Assembly: GCA_963924555.1 (NCBI GenBank)
Contig: OZ004588.1
Coordinates: 3,224,001-3,288,000, forward strand
Direction of reading: 5' to 3'
DNA from: Crambe crambe
Lineage: Eukaryota; Porifera; Demospongiae; Poecilosclerida; Crambeidae
DNA: 64,000 bases
Positions 39,101 through 44,570 of this stretch are shown in pieces. A program made the position numbers and the translations under genes. Positions within the stretch are counted from its first letter, which is position 1. Each line of letters opens with the position of its first letter. Below the pieces are notes generated by a model, which saw only the letters and a program-made list of their open reading frames with translations, was not told the origin of the DNA and made no database searches.

Positions 39101-42100
39101 CTTGGAACCAATTAGCTCTTTATGGAATCAGTGTAAATACCATAATCGTATAAATTTTCAGAGGTTTAAAATTTCACGATTTCCGGAGCTGTTCCTATAA
39201 TAAAGAATTTCTGCAGATCTAATTTACACATGGAAAATAATGCATGCGCATAATAGCTATATCATTGCCTGCTGCTGGGGCTGAGTGACATGCATGATGG
39301 CTACCTTCTCGTGATTTGTGGCTACTACAGAGAAACCTAGATAGTCCCCCAAAAAGAAGAAAAGCTGGGCTGGCGATGTCAGACTAAAATCTGGACTGCT
39401 ACGGAAAGCGAGACACTTCATTGTAGAAGAGAGACAGGTAATGGCCATGATCCCGCATCACGCACGCATGCACATCGTTATCATTATGATGTCATAGTAC
39501 TAATTATTTTCAAGGATTCTGATCGACTACGAAAAAAATAAAATAAAATCCCATCGAAAATTTATACGATTACAGTATATTTTTTCACTGCTACTACTTT
39601 TCAGGAATGTGATAAGTATATATTATTAGTTTGATAGGAAGGCACTTTTGGCATTATCTGGTTCTCCACCATTGGCTGACTAAAGTGGTACTAGGTAGCT
39701 AGCTATCCTGTCAATTACTTGATTGCTGATTGATTCTTGACCTTACGTAATTTGGAGCTGGCTACCACTAACATGATCAGCACTCACTTGGCAGCTAGTG
39801 AGCATAAAGAAAGAAGAAAGGAAATTGTTTTGTTTATCATTCCACTATCATATCTGGAATATAGTAGAATGTCCTTACATGTGCATGCAAAAAACTGTTA
39901 CGTAATGTCCAAGAAAAAACTGCAGGATAGTATGCAATGATGTTCTATGTCTGTTGTGTGTGTAACACATACCAAGTAGAAAAAAATTAAATTTGAGTGG
40001 GTGTATTAAATATTAGTAATATAATTTATACATGCACAATGACATTCGTCTGTTTTTTGTTTCATTGACTACCCGTAGGTTCCGCTGAGTCACGTCGACT
40101 GTATAACGAAGCAATGAAGCAGGGACACGTAAAGTCCCAGATCAACAAAGCCCTCCTTTACGGGGCTCCAGGAACCGGAAAATCAAGTTCAATGGACCTT
40201 TTTGTCGGTAACCCTCCAAGACAAGCCAGAATAAGCACTCCTTTAGCTGCTCGTCCAATTACAATGATTCAAATGGGAATCACATCAAAGGAGTGGAAAA
40301 AGCTTCATCCAAAAGAACGGAAAGAAATTCTAGCAAGGGCCATATATGCTCAGCTTCATGCCAACGACACAAATTCAGGTGAAGATTGTGAGTCATCAGC
40401 TAATTCTGGTGAGAGTTCTGATTCTGATGAAATATTAACGACTCCTGAGCATAAAGAAGCTCGTAGTAAAGAGGATAAGTCTACACGTGACGTACATCCA
40501 CGAGTACACCCAGCAACTCCTTCCAGTCCAACATCTGCTAGCAAACCAAAGAAAGGTTCTCATTCGAAGGAAAAGATTTCACTGCCATCCCTTGGCACAC
40601 ATGATGAACTAACAAAATTATTGGATGAAATTTCCAAATCAGATGATCTTGAAGCTTTACCTGTCTTCCGGAAAGTTAAACTAATCGATTCTGGTGGACA
40701 ACCGCAATTTCATGAGGTGTTACCTGTATTTCTTCGTCGCATGTCCCTCTACATATTCGTCTTCAAGTTGTCAGAAGAACTCGCCACCAAGCCCATGGTA
40801 GAGTATTTTGGGGAAGATGGGAAACGTGTGGGGACACCTTACCAATCAGCTCAGTCCAACGAGCAGCTATTGAAGCACTGCCTTCGCACTTTGCACACTC
40901 ACAGATCGTCTCCCAATACTAAAGGTGAGTGCTCCAAAATCATGATCATAGGGACCCACAGGGACGAAGAACACCTGTGCACGACCGAGACAAGAGAGGA
41001 GAAGAACAAGAAGTTAGAAGAGCTGTTACTGCCGATGTTCCAAGAGGAAGTCGTCTATTACAACCTCGCAGAAAATGAGGTGATCTTTCCAGTCAATGCC
41101 AAAAATCCTGAAGAGCTTGATAAGAGTACAGCTAGAGATATCCAAAGTGTAGTCCTAACAAAGTGTATGCCTGATCCCATTGATGTGCCCCTTCAGTATT
41201 TCTCTTTGGAAATTATCCTTGAAGAAGTCAGCCTTTCTTTAGACAGAGGGGTATTGAGCAAAGAAGAATGCCTTAGAGCAGCAGATAAGCTTTTCTTTAA
41301 TGAGCATACACTGGATGCAGCTCTCCAGTTCCTAGATGAAATTTCATCAGTCTTTTATTTCCCCGAGGTTCTGGATGGTGTCGTATTTACTAACCCTCAA
41401 GTCCTTTTGGATAAGGTAACCGAGTTGGTGGAGATTACCTATTGCTTGAGAAAAAAGGTTGGTGGAAAAGCACTTCGTGCACTCTCTGGAGGCTGGAAGA
41501 AGTTTAAAGATCATGGCATTGTTAGCTTAGAGCTTCTGCAAGAGAAAGAGTTTAATAAGCATTATGTGCCTGATATCTTTACTCCTGTAGATCTGGTCAA
41601 GCTCTTTAGAAAGTTGCTCATCATAGCTGACTTTAGTGCTTCCGAGTACATCATGCCTGCCCTCCTTCCTGTCCTTGAAACTGAGAAGGTTCATGAATAT
41701 CGTGTCTCCAAAGATTCGCCTGTAGCTTCTCTTGCTCTGGACTTCCCACTTGGAGGTCCTCGTCTTGGTACTTACTGCAGTCTTACTTGCTTTCTTGTCT
41801 CCAATGACAACCAGTTTCCTTGTCCTTGGAAAATAGTGTTGCTTCCTCATTCCAACACTCCAGCTTGCCTGAATCGAAACTGCACCAAATTCATGGTGCC
41901 AGGCTTTCCTGGCTCTGTCACTTTGATTGACACATTTACACATTTTGAAATACATATGCACACTGCTGAAAAAGTACGCAGCAAGATGTGTTCCTTTGTC
42001 TCTCAAGCCATTTTTGCGGGTCTGAAGAAAGCAACAGTGGTCCTTGGCTACAACAACTCCATCCCATCTAAGGCACTGCTCTGTCCGTGTGATGGTAGTG

Positions 42101-42681
42101 ACCCTCATGTTGCCACATTTGGAGATGGAGTCTGGACCTGCAGTCGAGACTGTAGTGTGTTTGGAGACTTAACTCCTAGGCAATCCCAATGGTGTGATCA
42201 AGCTACTATGAAAGGTTGGCCAAATTTTGAACACTAGCTAATGTTACATCTTTGACTTATTGATGTTATTATTTATTTAGCTAGTGCCTTCCTCCACTAC
42301 TTTACTTTTGATAATTTTAGTCTTATCTTTATCATGGAATTTGTGATTATTTCATTTGCAGGAGCTTCTGCCTCTTCAACTCCTACTATGATGGAAATCA
42401 TTCGCTTCCCTCTAAAAGATTCCAAAGTGAACTTGGCTCAAGAAATCGGAACCAAGTATTTCGAATTTGGAACTTTCTTGCTTGAAGATGCCACTGGCGC
42501 TCGTATCAGTGCCTTGAAAAAAGAGTTGAGAGATAATGCAGAAGATATCAATCGCGAAATCTTCCAAAAATGGCTGAGTGGAGATGGGAAAAAGCCTGTT
42601 TCATGGGAGACTCTAATTACTGTACTTGAAGACATTGGATTGAGTGAACTAGCAAAATCGATAGCAGAAGTCAAGCAATAA
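12643..42681 (+). CDS. Multi-death-domain ROC-COR GTPase (six-exon model)
   Basis: Model: 12643-13228, 17214-17480, 24441-24692, 30447-30710, 40079-42214, 42362-42681. Every one of the five introns is phase 1, and the joined length (3825 nt) is an exact multiple of three, 1274 codons plus TAA. Domain order: Ser/Pro-rich disordered region with a basic tail (1-195), death-domain-like modules at about 196-284, 285-368 and 369-456, ROC GTPase with COR (about 470-1160), C-terminal death-domain-like module (1169-1274). ROC-COR-death-domain is the arrangement of the C-terminal half of DAPK1, so a role in GTP-regulated death-fold signalling is a reasonable inference. No kinase or LRR domain is visible. 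Introns of 4-9 kb are filled with transposons. The join of exon 1 to the rest, and of the separate DD exons to each other, is not proven; two adjacent genes or alternative exons are possible. Confidence 0.6.
13300..14360. repeat. Direct repeat pair in intron 1
   Basis: 13300-13640 and about 14105-14360 share GGGTGTGTCT(A/T)TG(G/A)GTATGAAGT, then CACCAATATGGACA and the run CCTATTGCAACCTCTCTATA followed by CAGAAATATCATACTGTAT. Insertions and deletions separate the matched blocks. No TIR or coding content is evident; it could be an old tandem duplication or a dispersed repeat. Confidence 0.7.
14361..15488. other. Intron 1 interior, nothing recognised
   Basis: AT-rich intronic sequence with a few short unsupported ORFs (the longest, at 14790-14972, has no family resemblance). 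I see no repeats or sites that I can support. Confidence 0.4.
15489..15603. repeat. Foldback element 1 in intron 1
   Basis: The arm AGTTCACTCTTTTCTAGCTC (from about 15489, extending through GTTTTAATGCA) is inverted from about 15566 to 15603 (TGCATTAAAAC...GAGCTAGAAAAGAGTGA). Arm length is about 37 bp with a few mismatches; the loop is about 40 bp. Hairpin-forming MITE or remnant. Confidence 0.7.
15945..15968. repeat. Perfect 24-bp palindrome
   Basis: TGTGCACTAAA at 15945 mirrors TTTAGTGCACA with no spacer (24 bp in all). It lies in a larger imperfect symmetric region with AAGTGTGCTTT and AAAGCACACTT nearby, and beside GTCACATGAC-type motifs that recur at 15615 and 16020. Possibly the centre of a degenerate foldback. 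Confidence 0.8.
16064..16631. repeat. Inverted repeat pair (about 45-bp arms)
   Basis: GGCCATAGATTGTATAGACT (16068 on, continuing ACGTAACTGGGATTGGAAACGC) is inverted at about 16585-16631 with two mismatches. The arms enclose about 480 bp that includes the candidate first exon at 16179. This may be the TIR pair of a small element or an inverted duplication. Confidence 0.75.
16179..16965 (+). CDS. Candidate two-exon small gene in intron 1
   Basis: ATG 16179 opens MEESTTRSSE and ends at a consensus GTAAGT donor (16209, phase 0). After TCTATTATAG the frame continues from 16822 as ELLSQFGESKTQCVGFSPAD, then FPMRPIVENASFANFLIF, to a TGA at about 16963-16965; about 57 codons. The two splice sites are in frame with each other, but the coding length is small and no family is recognised. 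It could be a 3'-truncated gene fragment carried between the inverted arms. Confidence 0.3.
17214..17480 (+). CDS. Exon 2: death-domain-like module 1
   Basis: 267 nt between TATTTACAG and a GTTAGT donor, phase 1 at both ends, 89 residues. The second half, ERLAELIKYWIFNDPWASWR followed by KLIQRLDQ...IADRIWRYAEKL, is a textbook death-domain helix 4-6 pattern (the buried Trp of ASW, the LI..L motif and the terminal aliphatic helix). The first half (VMAVLKTLSLHNVRICLCIP) is weaker and may carry helices 1-3. Death domains form homotypic assemblies in apoptosis and innate-immune signalling. It is the most canonical of the three central modules. Confidence 0.7.
17547..17912 (-). CDS. 121-codon minus-strand ORF, hypothetical
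   Basis: Uninterrupted ORF containing DIADSADIEVRLSCPYMFMC and LPKLTLRGIRDNTRAA. Its 5' part (ADSAD... through the N-terminus) overlaps the flank shared with the second unit at 21.66-21.77 kb, where it is broken. The composition looks like real protein rather than low complexity, so it may be a fragment of a retroelement or host gene. Family not recognised. Confidence 0.25.
   Translation of the reverse strand: MLHVESLLLTTGHGSQHVQQSSSYNQLQDIADSADIEVRLSCPYMFMCCQSNKYRLPKLTLRGIRDNTRAATESNLKGTVYADRKECRIHRLTDHQLLELNCSMLNLSTYYMLMYIYFFPH
18232..18600 (+). pseudogene. HIRAN-like domain ORF, unit 1 (frameshifted)
   Basis: ATG 18232 opens MAESVAESQCEVDSCIRGYH and continues KYRAIWTAAIGESLCC. The next expected piece, EPTNTIDQYAVAVIRSG and VVGHLPKKISRVCSLFLRRG, lies one frame over, so there is a frameshift within the TCTTTGTTGT stretch. 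The domain pattern (EPxNxxDxYAVAV, VGHLP) is that of HIRAN-like DNA-binding modules. The domain ends early here with a stop after RRGGTI; the match resumes in another frame (SADLPQGG region). Identification by pattern, not by search. Confidence 0.5.
19944..21085. mobile_element. Non-autonomous element with GGGTCA-repeat termini
   Basis: Both ends are built of diverged copies of a roughly 30-bp unit (CCCTAGGGT...TGACC...GGGTCACT), at 19946-20135 and 20985-21083, in inverted orientation: AGGGT(G/A)(G/T)A(A/G)TG inward on both sides. It splits the Pogo-like transposase between LESVREKRKTDNE and YLLKLREAGG, which dates its insertion after that transposon. No ORF of its own is recognised. No clear target duplication seen. 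Confidence 0.7.
20480..20779. mobile_element. Nested MITE with 15-bp perfect TIRs (hAT-like ends)
   Basis: CAGTGGAGTAGGAAT (20480-20494) is exactly inverted at 20765-20779, followed inward by G-rich/C-rich inverted blocks (GGGGGGAGGGGGGCAGG). The CAGTGG terminus resembles hAT ends. The 8 bp on each side do not match, so the expected target duplication is not seen. It sits inside the GGGTCA-repeat element, itself inside the Pogo-like element: a three-layer nest. Confidence 0.75.
21871..23061. mobile_element. Pogo-like transposon, unit 2 (internally deleted)
   Basis: Repeats unit 1 with a 1.2-kb length: AGTTCCAGAAATTTCCAAG at the left and TTCTGGAACTACAG ending about 23061 at the right. On the minus strand the transposase N-terminus (MSLQKYFKAKDA, from about 22920) is fused, after a deletion, to the DSEIEVDVNS C-terminus near 22700, so more than 2 kb is missing. 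The HIRAN-like ORF is retained. Confidence 0.7.
22036..22377 (+). pseudogene. HIRAN-like domain ORF, unit 2
   Basis: The ATG at 22036 gives the same N-terminus as unit 1 and hits the same frameshift. The shifted frame from 22064 is longer here: EPTNTIDQYTVAVIRNG, VVGHLPKKISRFCSLFLRRG, then RRYSADLPQGGLEIPCTLHF to a stop at 22373-22375. Because both copies share the frameshift, it predates the duplication, or else it is a real intron or alternative start rather than decay. Confidence 0.5.
23090..24420. other. Intron 2 tail, nothing recognised
   Basis: AT-rich intronic sequence. Only short ORFs without resemblance and a few C/G-rich spots (for example CCCCCCCCC at 23586). I see no repeats with matched ends. 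Confidence 0.4.
24441..24692 (+). CDS. Exon 3: death-domain-like module 2
   Basis: 252 nt between TCCTCCCCAG and a GTAGGT donor, phase 1 on both sides, 84 residues. It begins DPSFTSHSLLDALDTVGDRK and contains REEKIKYYMDTHPNTGWNHL, then AGTLLYQEQQTALKKVK. The spacing of the HP...W...LA..L motif matches exon 4. The middle segment (FEIPRPMGGLGREMKS) is unusual. Known role of the fold is protein-protein assembly; the partner is unknown. Confidence 0.6.
24910..25080. repeat. Poly-G (35 G) plus four-copy 30-bp minisatellite
   Basis: A 35-base G run at 24910-24944 is followed from about 24968 by four tandem copies of a 30-bp unit whose core is CCAGTGTGTCCACCACTATT with TGGAGGTC. A partial copy of CACTCCACCATGTATCCACCA precedes the G run. 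The tract lies just 5' of the Tc1-like element and 220 bp into the intron after exon 3. The G run could form a quadruplex, and its length is unreliable. Confidence 0.9.
25254..26137 (+). pseudogene. Accessory ORF of the Tc1-like element
   Basis: A protein split over several frames. The first part, from ATG 25254, reads MSYYQHSNYFFGNGQMTPHY (Tyr/Gln/Pro-rich, disordered). The second, from about 25465, contains MLRDLDMGEVSSILAFRKEI and GDGLIDAILISDSTKE, resembling a ubiquitin-fold/PB1-like module, continuing in another frame as VWVRNDHDFDELIQSL and TITVWCEG. A Lys/Ser-rich linker (KKRKKDSSGSEDE) follows. The end, AELKTIYISQIKELYSLIEV plus GAITDGDFQKVF, resembles a SHOCT-type short C-terminal module. 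At least three frame changes disable it. It lies inside the TIRs, so it travelled with the transposon. Its function in transposition is unknown. Confidence 0.6.
26464..27431 (-). pseudogene. Tc1/mariner-type (DDE_3) transposase
   Basis: Reading on the minus strand: MPKGYSKDLRWWIIWKYLLQ and an HTH (TIKEISRELYVNIRSIERYI), one in-frame TAG, then LREIQQKLLHITGSRYD (second HTH half), a catalytic region GSNHHNTIRKYGYGLQG in which the Asp expected before ETGS is Asn, KFTLYGKRLSAIGILTFRGI, VVILDNASIHH (second Asp) and PPYSPDLNPIEEAFSQVKSY (third acidic residue and NPIE motif), ending at a TAG near 26464. At least two frameshifts, the stop and the D-to-N change make it inactive. Start at 27371 is preferred over the upstream 27431 reading because MPKGYS begins the conserved region. 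Confidence 0.8.
27870..29286. other. Intron 3 middle, no recognised gene
   Basis: AT-rich. Contains short dispersed phrases: CTATACATTCCTATTTGACAT at 28003 and 28330, and TTTTGCCAAC(G/A)GATACAGTT at 28936 and 29958. A 60-codon ORF (28593, MAAVENNLAQ from 28671) ends soon and has no family resemblance. Confidence 0.4.
29287..29388. repeat. Foldback element 2
   Basis: TTAGATCACTCCAGTGAGTA...TACAAGGTTTAAAATAGA is inverted across a short loop at 29345-29388 (TCTATTGTAAACCTTGTA...TGATCTAA) with about six mismatches over 45 bp. Hairpin-type MITE in intron 3. Confidence 0.75.
30111..30158. repeat. (GT)n followed by poly-G (26 G)
   Basis: Eleven GT units run directly into 26 Gs, an unusual compound tract about 290 bp upstream of exon 4. 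Possible Z-DNA/quadruplex-prone sequence; length may be affected by sequencing. Confidence 0.9.
30447..30710 (+). CDS. Exon 4: death-domain-like module 3
   Basis: 264 nt between TCTCCCACAG and a GTGAGT donor, phase 1 on both sides, 88 residues. Begins DPSLTLTNLTQLLEDVRYLD, with LVSDYLNIPFSVYNSI as helices 2-3, then WYLNNHPCPSWRHIANALYM and EVLKSRYLKG. The shared start (DPSxT) and end motif with exon 3 make these paralogous modules, probably from exon duplication. The intact reading frame over 264 nt inside a repeat-laden 16-kb interval supports selection. Confidence 0.7.
30760..34980. repeat. Intron 4 repeat nest, left part
   Basis: Several repeats interleave. Direct repeat: AGCTACTTACATTCAAGAATGAGCC at 31103 and 32346, continuing into GTTCTAGCATAGCTGTACTACTCCACTGAC. 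A tail motif (ACAGCATTACATAACCACATACCTCAATATCTACAAGC... type, about 90 bp) occurs at 31397, 32780 and 33715. Blocks of TTG trinucleotides occur at 30835 and 31620. A hairpin-like CCAGGCCCTCC/GGGCCGGGGG pair lies at 32125-32168. No ORF with coding character. Confidence 0.7.
34046..36620. repeat. Inverted and direct duplication inside intron 4
   Basis: 34046-34190 (ATGTTACCTTAGAGATAAGT...) is inverted at about 36460-36620, arms of about 150 bp with some gaps. In the same interval a direct duplication links 33170-34000 with 35520-36450, sharing CACTAAATTTAATACTCACA and GGTAATACTTGCCAAGTATG. The interval therefore went through at least two rearrangements. Confidence 0.7.
34983..35217 (+). pseudogene. 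Decayed copy A of a COR fragment
   Basis: The stretch GAGAAAGTTCATGAGTATCGTGTCTCCAATGATTTG...GTAGCTTTTCTTGCTCT (from about 35147) matches exon 5 near 41685-41735 (AAGGTTCATGAATATCGTGTCTCCAAAG). A second partial copy (GAGAAAGTTCGTGTCTACAATG) lies at 35060. It is preceded by TTCTTGAATAATTTCAAACTTG, repeated in the other copies. Stops and frameshifts; no open frame. Confidence 0.65.
36795..37320 (+). pseudogene. Decayed copy B of a COR fragment plus downstream ORF
   Basis: 36848-36950 repeats the CATGAGTATCGTGTCTCC and GGAGGTCCTCGTCTTGGTACTTACTGCAGTC part of exon 5. It then departs into a tail absent from exon 5 (GAGCTAGTTAACAGCATCAC). An open frame at 37081-37320 reads TIIQTQELLLVQNIVKTSVI and APGLTINRKQRRFRYSTG. 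That frame recurs, broken, at about 38800-38930. It is unknown whether this tail is an old transposon or a lost part of a paralogous gene. Confidence 0.6.
37981..38060. repeat. MITE-like hairpin (GCCTCGTACCCAGGCCC)
   Basis: CCTCGTACCCAGGCCCACTTTTTT is followed after TCGCGAGGCAGTGG by AAAAGTGAAGGGCCTAG, giving a hairpin with short arms, then the alternating GCATGCGCATGCGC. A related CCAGGCCCTCC hairpin lies at 32125. Looks like one end of a dispersed element; the other end is not seen. Confidence 0.45.
38155..38345 (+). pseudogene. Decayed copy C of a COR fragment
   Basis: GAGAAAGTTGAATATTGTGTCTCCACTGTAGCTCTGGACTTCTCACTTGGAGGTCC parallels exon 5, then TGCAGTCACACTTGCTTGCTTGTCTCAAATGACAATCA, then the same tail as copy B. 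Frames are broken. Confidence 0.65.
38500..38930 (+). pseudogene. Decayed copy D of a COR fragment
   Basis: The best preserved copy: an ORF from 38534 reads MEKIHEYHVSNNLAVVPLAL, DFPLGCYFLQSYLSNNNQFT, paralleling KVHEYRVSKDSPVASLALDF and FLVSNDNQFP of exon 5, then leaves homology (LELVNSITYLNIHKHIT). A second ORF at 38710-38928 repeats the QELLLVQ...APGLTINRKQRR tail of copy B. Copies B and D, with about 1 kb downstream of each, form a tandem duplication: 37872-37980 matches 39930-40040. Confidence 0.65.
40079..42214 (+). CDS. Exon 5: ROC-COR GTPase core
   Basis: 2136 nt, open throughout, entered after ACCCGTAG at phase 1. G1/P-loop is GAPGTGKSS at model residues 485-493 (Lys491). G3/Walker B is LIDSGGQPQF (Asp660), the DxGGQ signature of Roc/Ras-like domains. 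The G4 position reads GTHRDE (Asp752) rather than NKxD. About 165 residues separate G1 from G3, far more than in a canonical small GTPase; the insert is Ser/Glu/Asp-rich (NSGESSDSDE) with a basic stretch. A COR-like region follows, with FPEVLDGVVFTNPQVLLDKV and FFNEHTLDAALQFLDEISS, and the end is Cys-rich (CPCDGSD, WTCSRDCS). The internal ATG at 40114 could be an alternative start, but 35 open in-frame bases after the acceptor match the phase of upstream exons. If the final intron is retained, translation stops at 42235-42237. Confidence 0.8.
42362..42681 (+). CDS. Exon 6: C-terminal death-domain-like module
   Basis: Starts after TTTCATTTGCAG at phase 1 and ends at TAA 42679-42681, 106 residues. 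Residues read NLAQEIGTKYFEFGTFLLED, then ISALKKELRD...REIFQKWLSGDG and PVSWETLITVLEDIGLSELA, the helix pattern of the death domains seen at the end of metazoan ROC-COR or NLR-like proteins. The preceding intron is only 147 nt, far shorter than the others. Its donor GTTGGC is non-consensus, so splicing may be inefficient. Confidence 0.7.
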
Positions 42682-42758
42682 GCACATTATTATATCTATC
42701 TTTATTCTGTGTGTACATTTTACTTCTGTACTCATACTACGTAGCTATAGCACTGTTC

Positions 42759-42764
42759 AATAAA
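42759..42764 (+). terminator. Polyadenylation signal of the GTPase gene
   Basis: AATAAA 78 nt after the TAA stop, followed by a T-rich stretch. Canonical hexamer at a plausible distance; cleavage site not determinable. Confidence 0.55.
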
Positions 42765-42852
42765 AAATTTTTTGCACATTAAATATAATGGACACCAACA
42801 GGAATAATAATAGATCATGTATATCCTCTTTATAATAATCTTCTAATTCCAG

Positions 42853-42955
42853 TGTCTTCCTCTCCTCCGACTAGCTATGATAGACATCCTTAATCTCTTC
42901 CTACCTCTACAAGACTCTCTAACAGAAGTGAACTTGGCTCAAGATTTATCATAGC
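42853..42955 (+). pseudogene. Decayed duplicate of the C-terminal death-domain exon
   Basis: After an AG, TGTCTTCCTCTCCTCCGACTAGCTATGATAGACATCCTT... follows the start of exon 6 (CTTCTGCCTCTTCAACTCCTACTATGATGGAAATCATT) and continues into GAAGTGAACTTGGCTCAAGA, which is identical in the two. Homology fades after that and the frame is broken by stops. It indicates tandem duplication of the gene's 3' end. Confidence 0.65.
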
Positions 42956-42959
42956 TATA

Positions 42960-43640
42960 CTCTGAACATTTCTTCATTTCTAGCACTTCAGATGAACATT
43001 CAATGGGCTGATCCAAAAGATGTACATCTGGTACACCTTTGCAAAAAGATTCTTTCCCAGATTTCGAGCCTGCAATCTTATAATGTGCCGAAGTCTCAGA
43101 GTCAAAGCAATCTTCCTATATGTTTCCAAACAATCTCCCCCTTGATGATTGGATATGCTTTCTCATACTTCCTCAACAGCCTGTGGTGTGGTTGGTACCA
43201 AACTCTGCTTCCAAGTTGTGACACTCGTTTACAAGTGTACAACTGATTGTACATCATTCATTATATGAGATTCAATGTTCTCCCTCTCATCCAATAGATG
43301 ACCAACCTCCTGTCCAGCTTATCCCGAATTACCAGTGTTGGAGAAATGTTTCAGTCATCTAAGACCCTGGCCTGCTTGCAGAATTTGCCCAGACTGACAC
43401 CACGTTCTTCTCAATTTTCACATGCATCCATAAGAAGCACATAAGAAGCACATAGGAAGCACACAAGTCTCAATCACTGATCTCACAGAAAGAGGACTCA
43501 GATCACCCTAATAACTTGCATCCTTTACATGGAGTTAGTGGCCAAAAGATTATGTCTCCACCAATAGCCACAACTCATTAATGTGGAAACCGTCTCTACT
43601 GTCTAGTTAGCACTCTAAAATGGACCAACTGAATTATTGT
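42960..43640. other. Downstream spacer, no recognised gene
   Basis: An 84-codon ORF at 42992-43246 (MNIQWADPKDVHLVHLCKKI) has no recognised relatives and follows the decayed exon. A short tandem CATAAGAAGCA repeat lies at about 43428-43460. Nothing else supported. Confidence 0.4.
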
Positions 43641-43660
43641 GATTCTCATTCATTCTTTTG

Positions 43661-43832
43661 CGCATGAGCATTCTCAATTTCATGGTGGGCATTATTTGCA
43701 TCTGTAGTTAGCACATGTTCTGACCGCGAGGACTCTGAAGATAGCGGTACCTGTTGAGTGTCTGCAGTTAGCGCCATTGAACGAGGTTTCATTCGGAGGG
43801 AAGTGTTCTGCATTCAAAACTGGCATCTGTGT
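43661..43832 (+). promoter_or_regulatory. Family Y leader/promoter-like segment, copy 3
   Basis: Same GGCGCCATTGAACGAGG-type core as copies 1 and 2 (here GCGCCATTGAACGAGGTTTC) with a GTAAGT donor at about 43829. The G-rich box of the other copies is shortened. The reading between ATG and donor is altered (the MEVFC stretch has an inserted CATTCAAA). Confidence 0.3.
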
Positions 43833-44219
43833 AAGTACCTGCCTTTGGACAATCAGTTCAACTTGTAAAGATCATCCATTGATCCACCGTCTTTTAGCAA
43901 AGACATGTTTTCTTGGAGTCAGGTATGATGTGCATTTACATTGTATACCTATTATGATGTTATGTGACAGCTATGGGCAGTACACATATATAAACAACTT
44001 GCTTATCAATGTCTACTCATAATGGTACTGTTGCCTTACGGAATATGATGTGACCTTAATCAAGTTGTTTAAATTATGTGCTGGGTTCATGATTTATGGA
44101 AGCAATATCTTTCTTTATATAAATATGCCTTAGCAATGTTTGGATTTACAGTGTACACCCCCCTCCACCTCCACCTCTATAAGTTATTCCTCACTTGTTT
44201 ACACTTCCACACCTTTGTT

Positions 44220-44570
44220 TCAACTGCTGCATGCTTTTCATTGAGTGGAGTTGCACTTCCAACACAGCTGGTCACTAGATTGTTTACTTTTGGAAAAAGG
44301 TTTCTGACCATTTGGTAGGTTTGGGATATTGTGAGCCCCCTCCCCCTTCACCCCCAATACAATAAACTAACATGTTGCATTTCCATGCAATCACTGGTAG
44401 TAGATGTTTGTATATACAGATAGAGCAAACACACCCCCCACCCCCTCCATACTTCTTTTGGTTCTAACTAATCACTGTATGTTGTGTATGCAATTACAGA
44501 ATGAGATGATGAAGTCCTCAAGGAAGAGGAACAGTCGTAATCGTCCCTCTAAGAGACCAAACCCTTACAG
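44220..44570 (+). CDS. Family Y, copy 3 (mid exon and E1)
   Basis: A mid-exon homologue (TGGAGTTGCACTTCCAACAC... to CATTTG|GTAGGT) at about 44246-44313 lacks the acceptor's TTTTACAG of copy 1. E1 is 44500-44570, with TTACAG and GTAACC boundaries, reading NEMMKSSRKRNSRNRPSKRP. It can join at phase 2 to the E2 at 44939 (MDSAEREFVASW...). E1 is the most conserved exon of the family. Confidence 0.4.

Noticed and set aside
41527-42108. 193-codon minus-strand ORF antisense to the ROC-COR exon
   Set aside because: It is a shadow of the plus-strand coding exon, which has domain motifs throughout; the antisense product resembles nothing.
42334-42361. Start of the last exon at an upstream in-frame codon as a separate small gene
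   Set aside because: The acceptor TTTCATTTGCAG and the phase-1 match to the upstream exon explain it better as exon 6.
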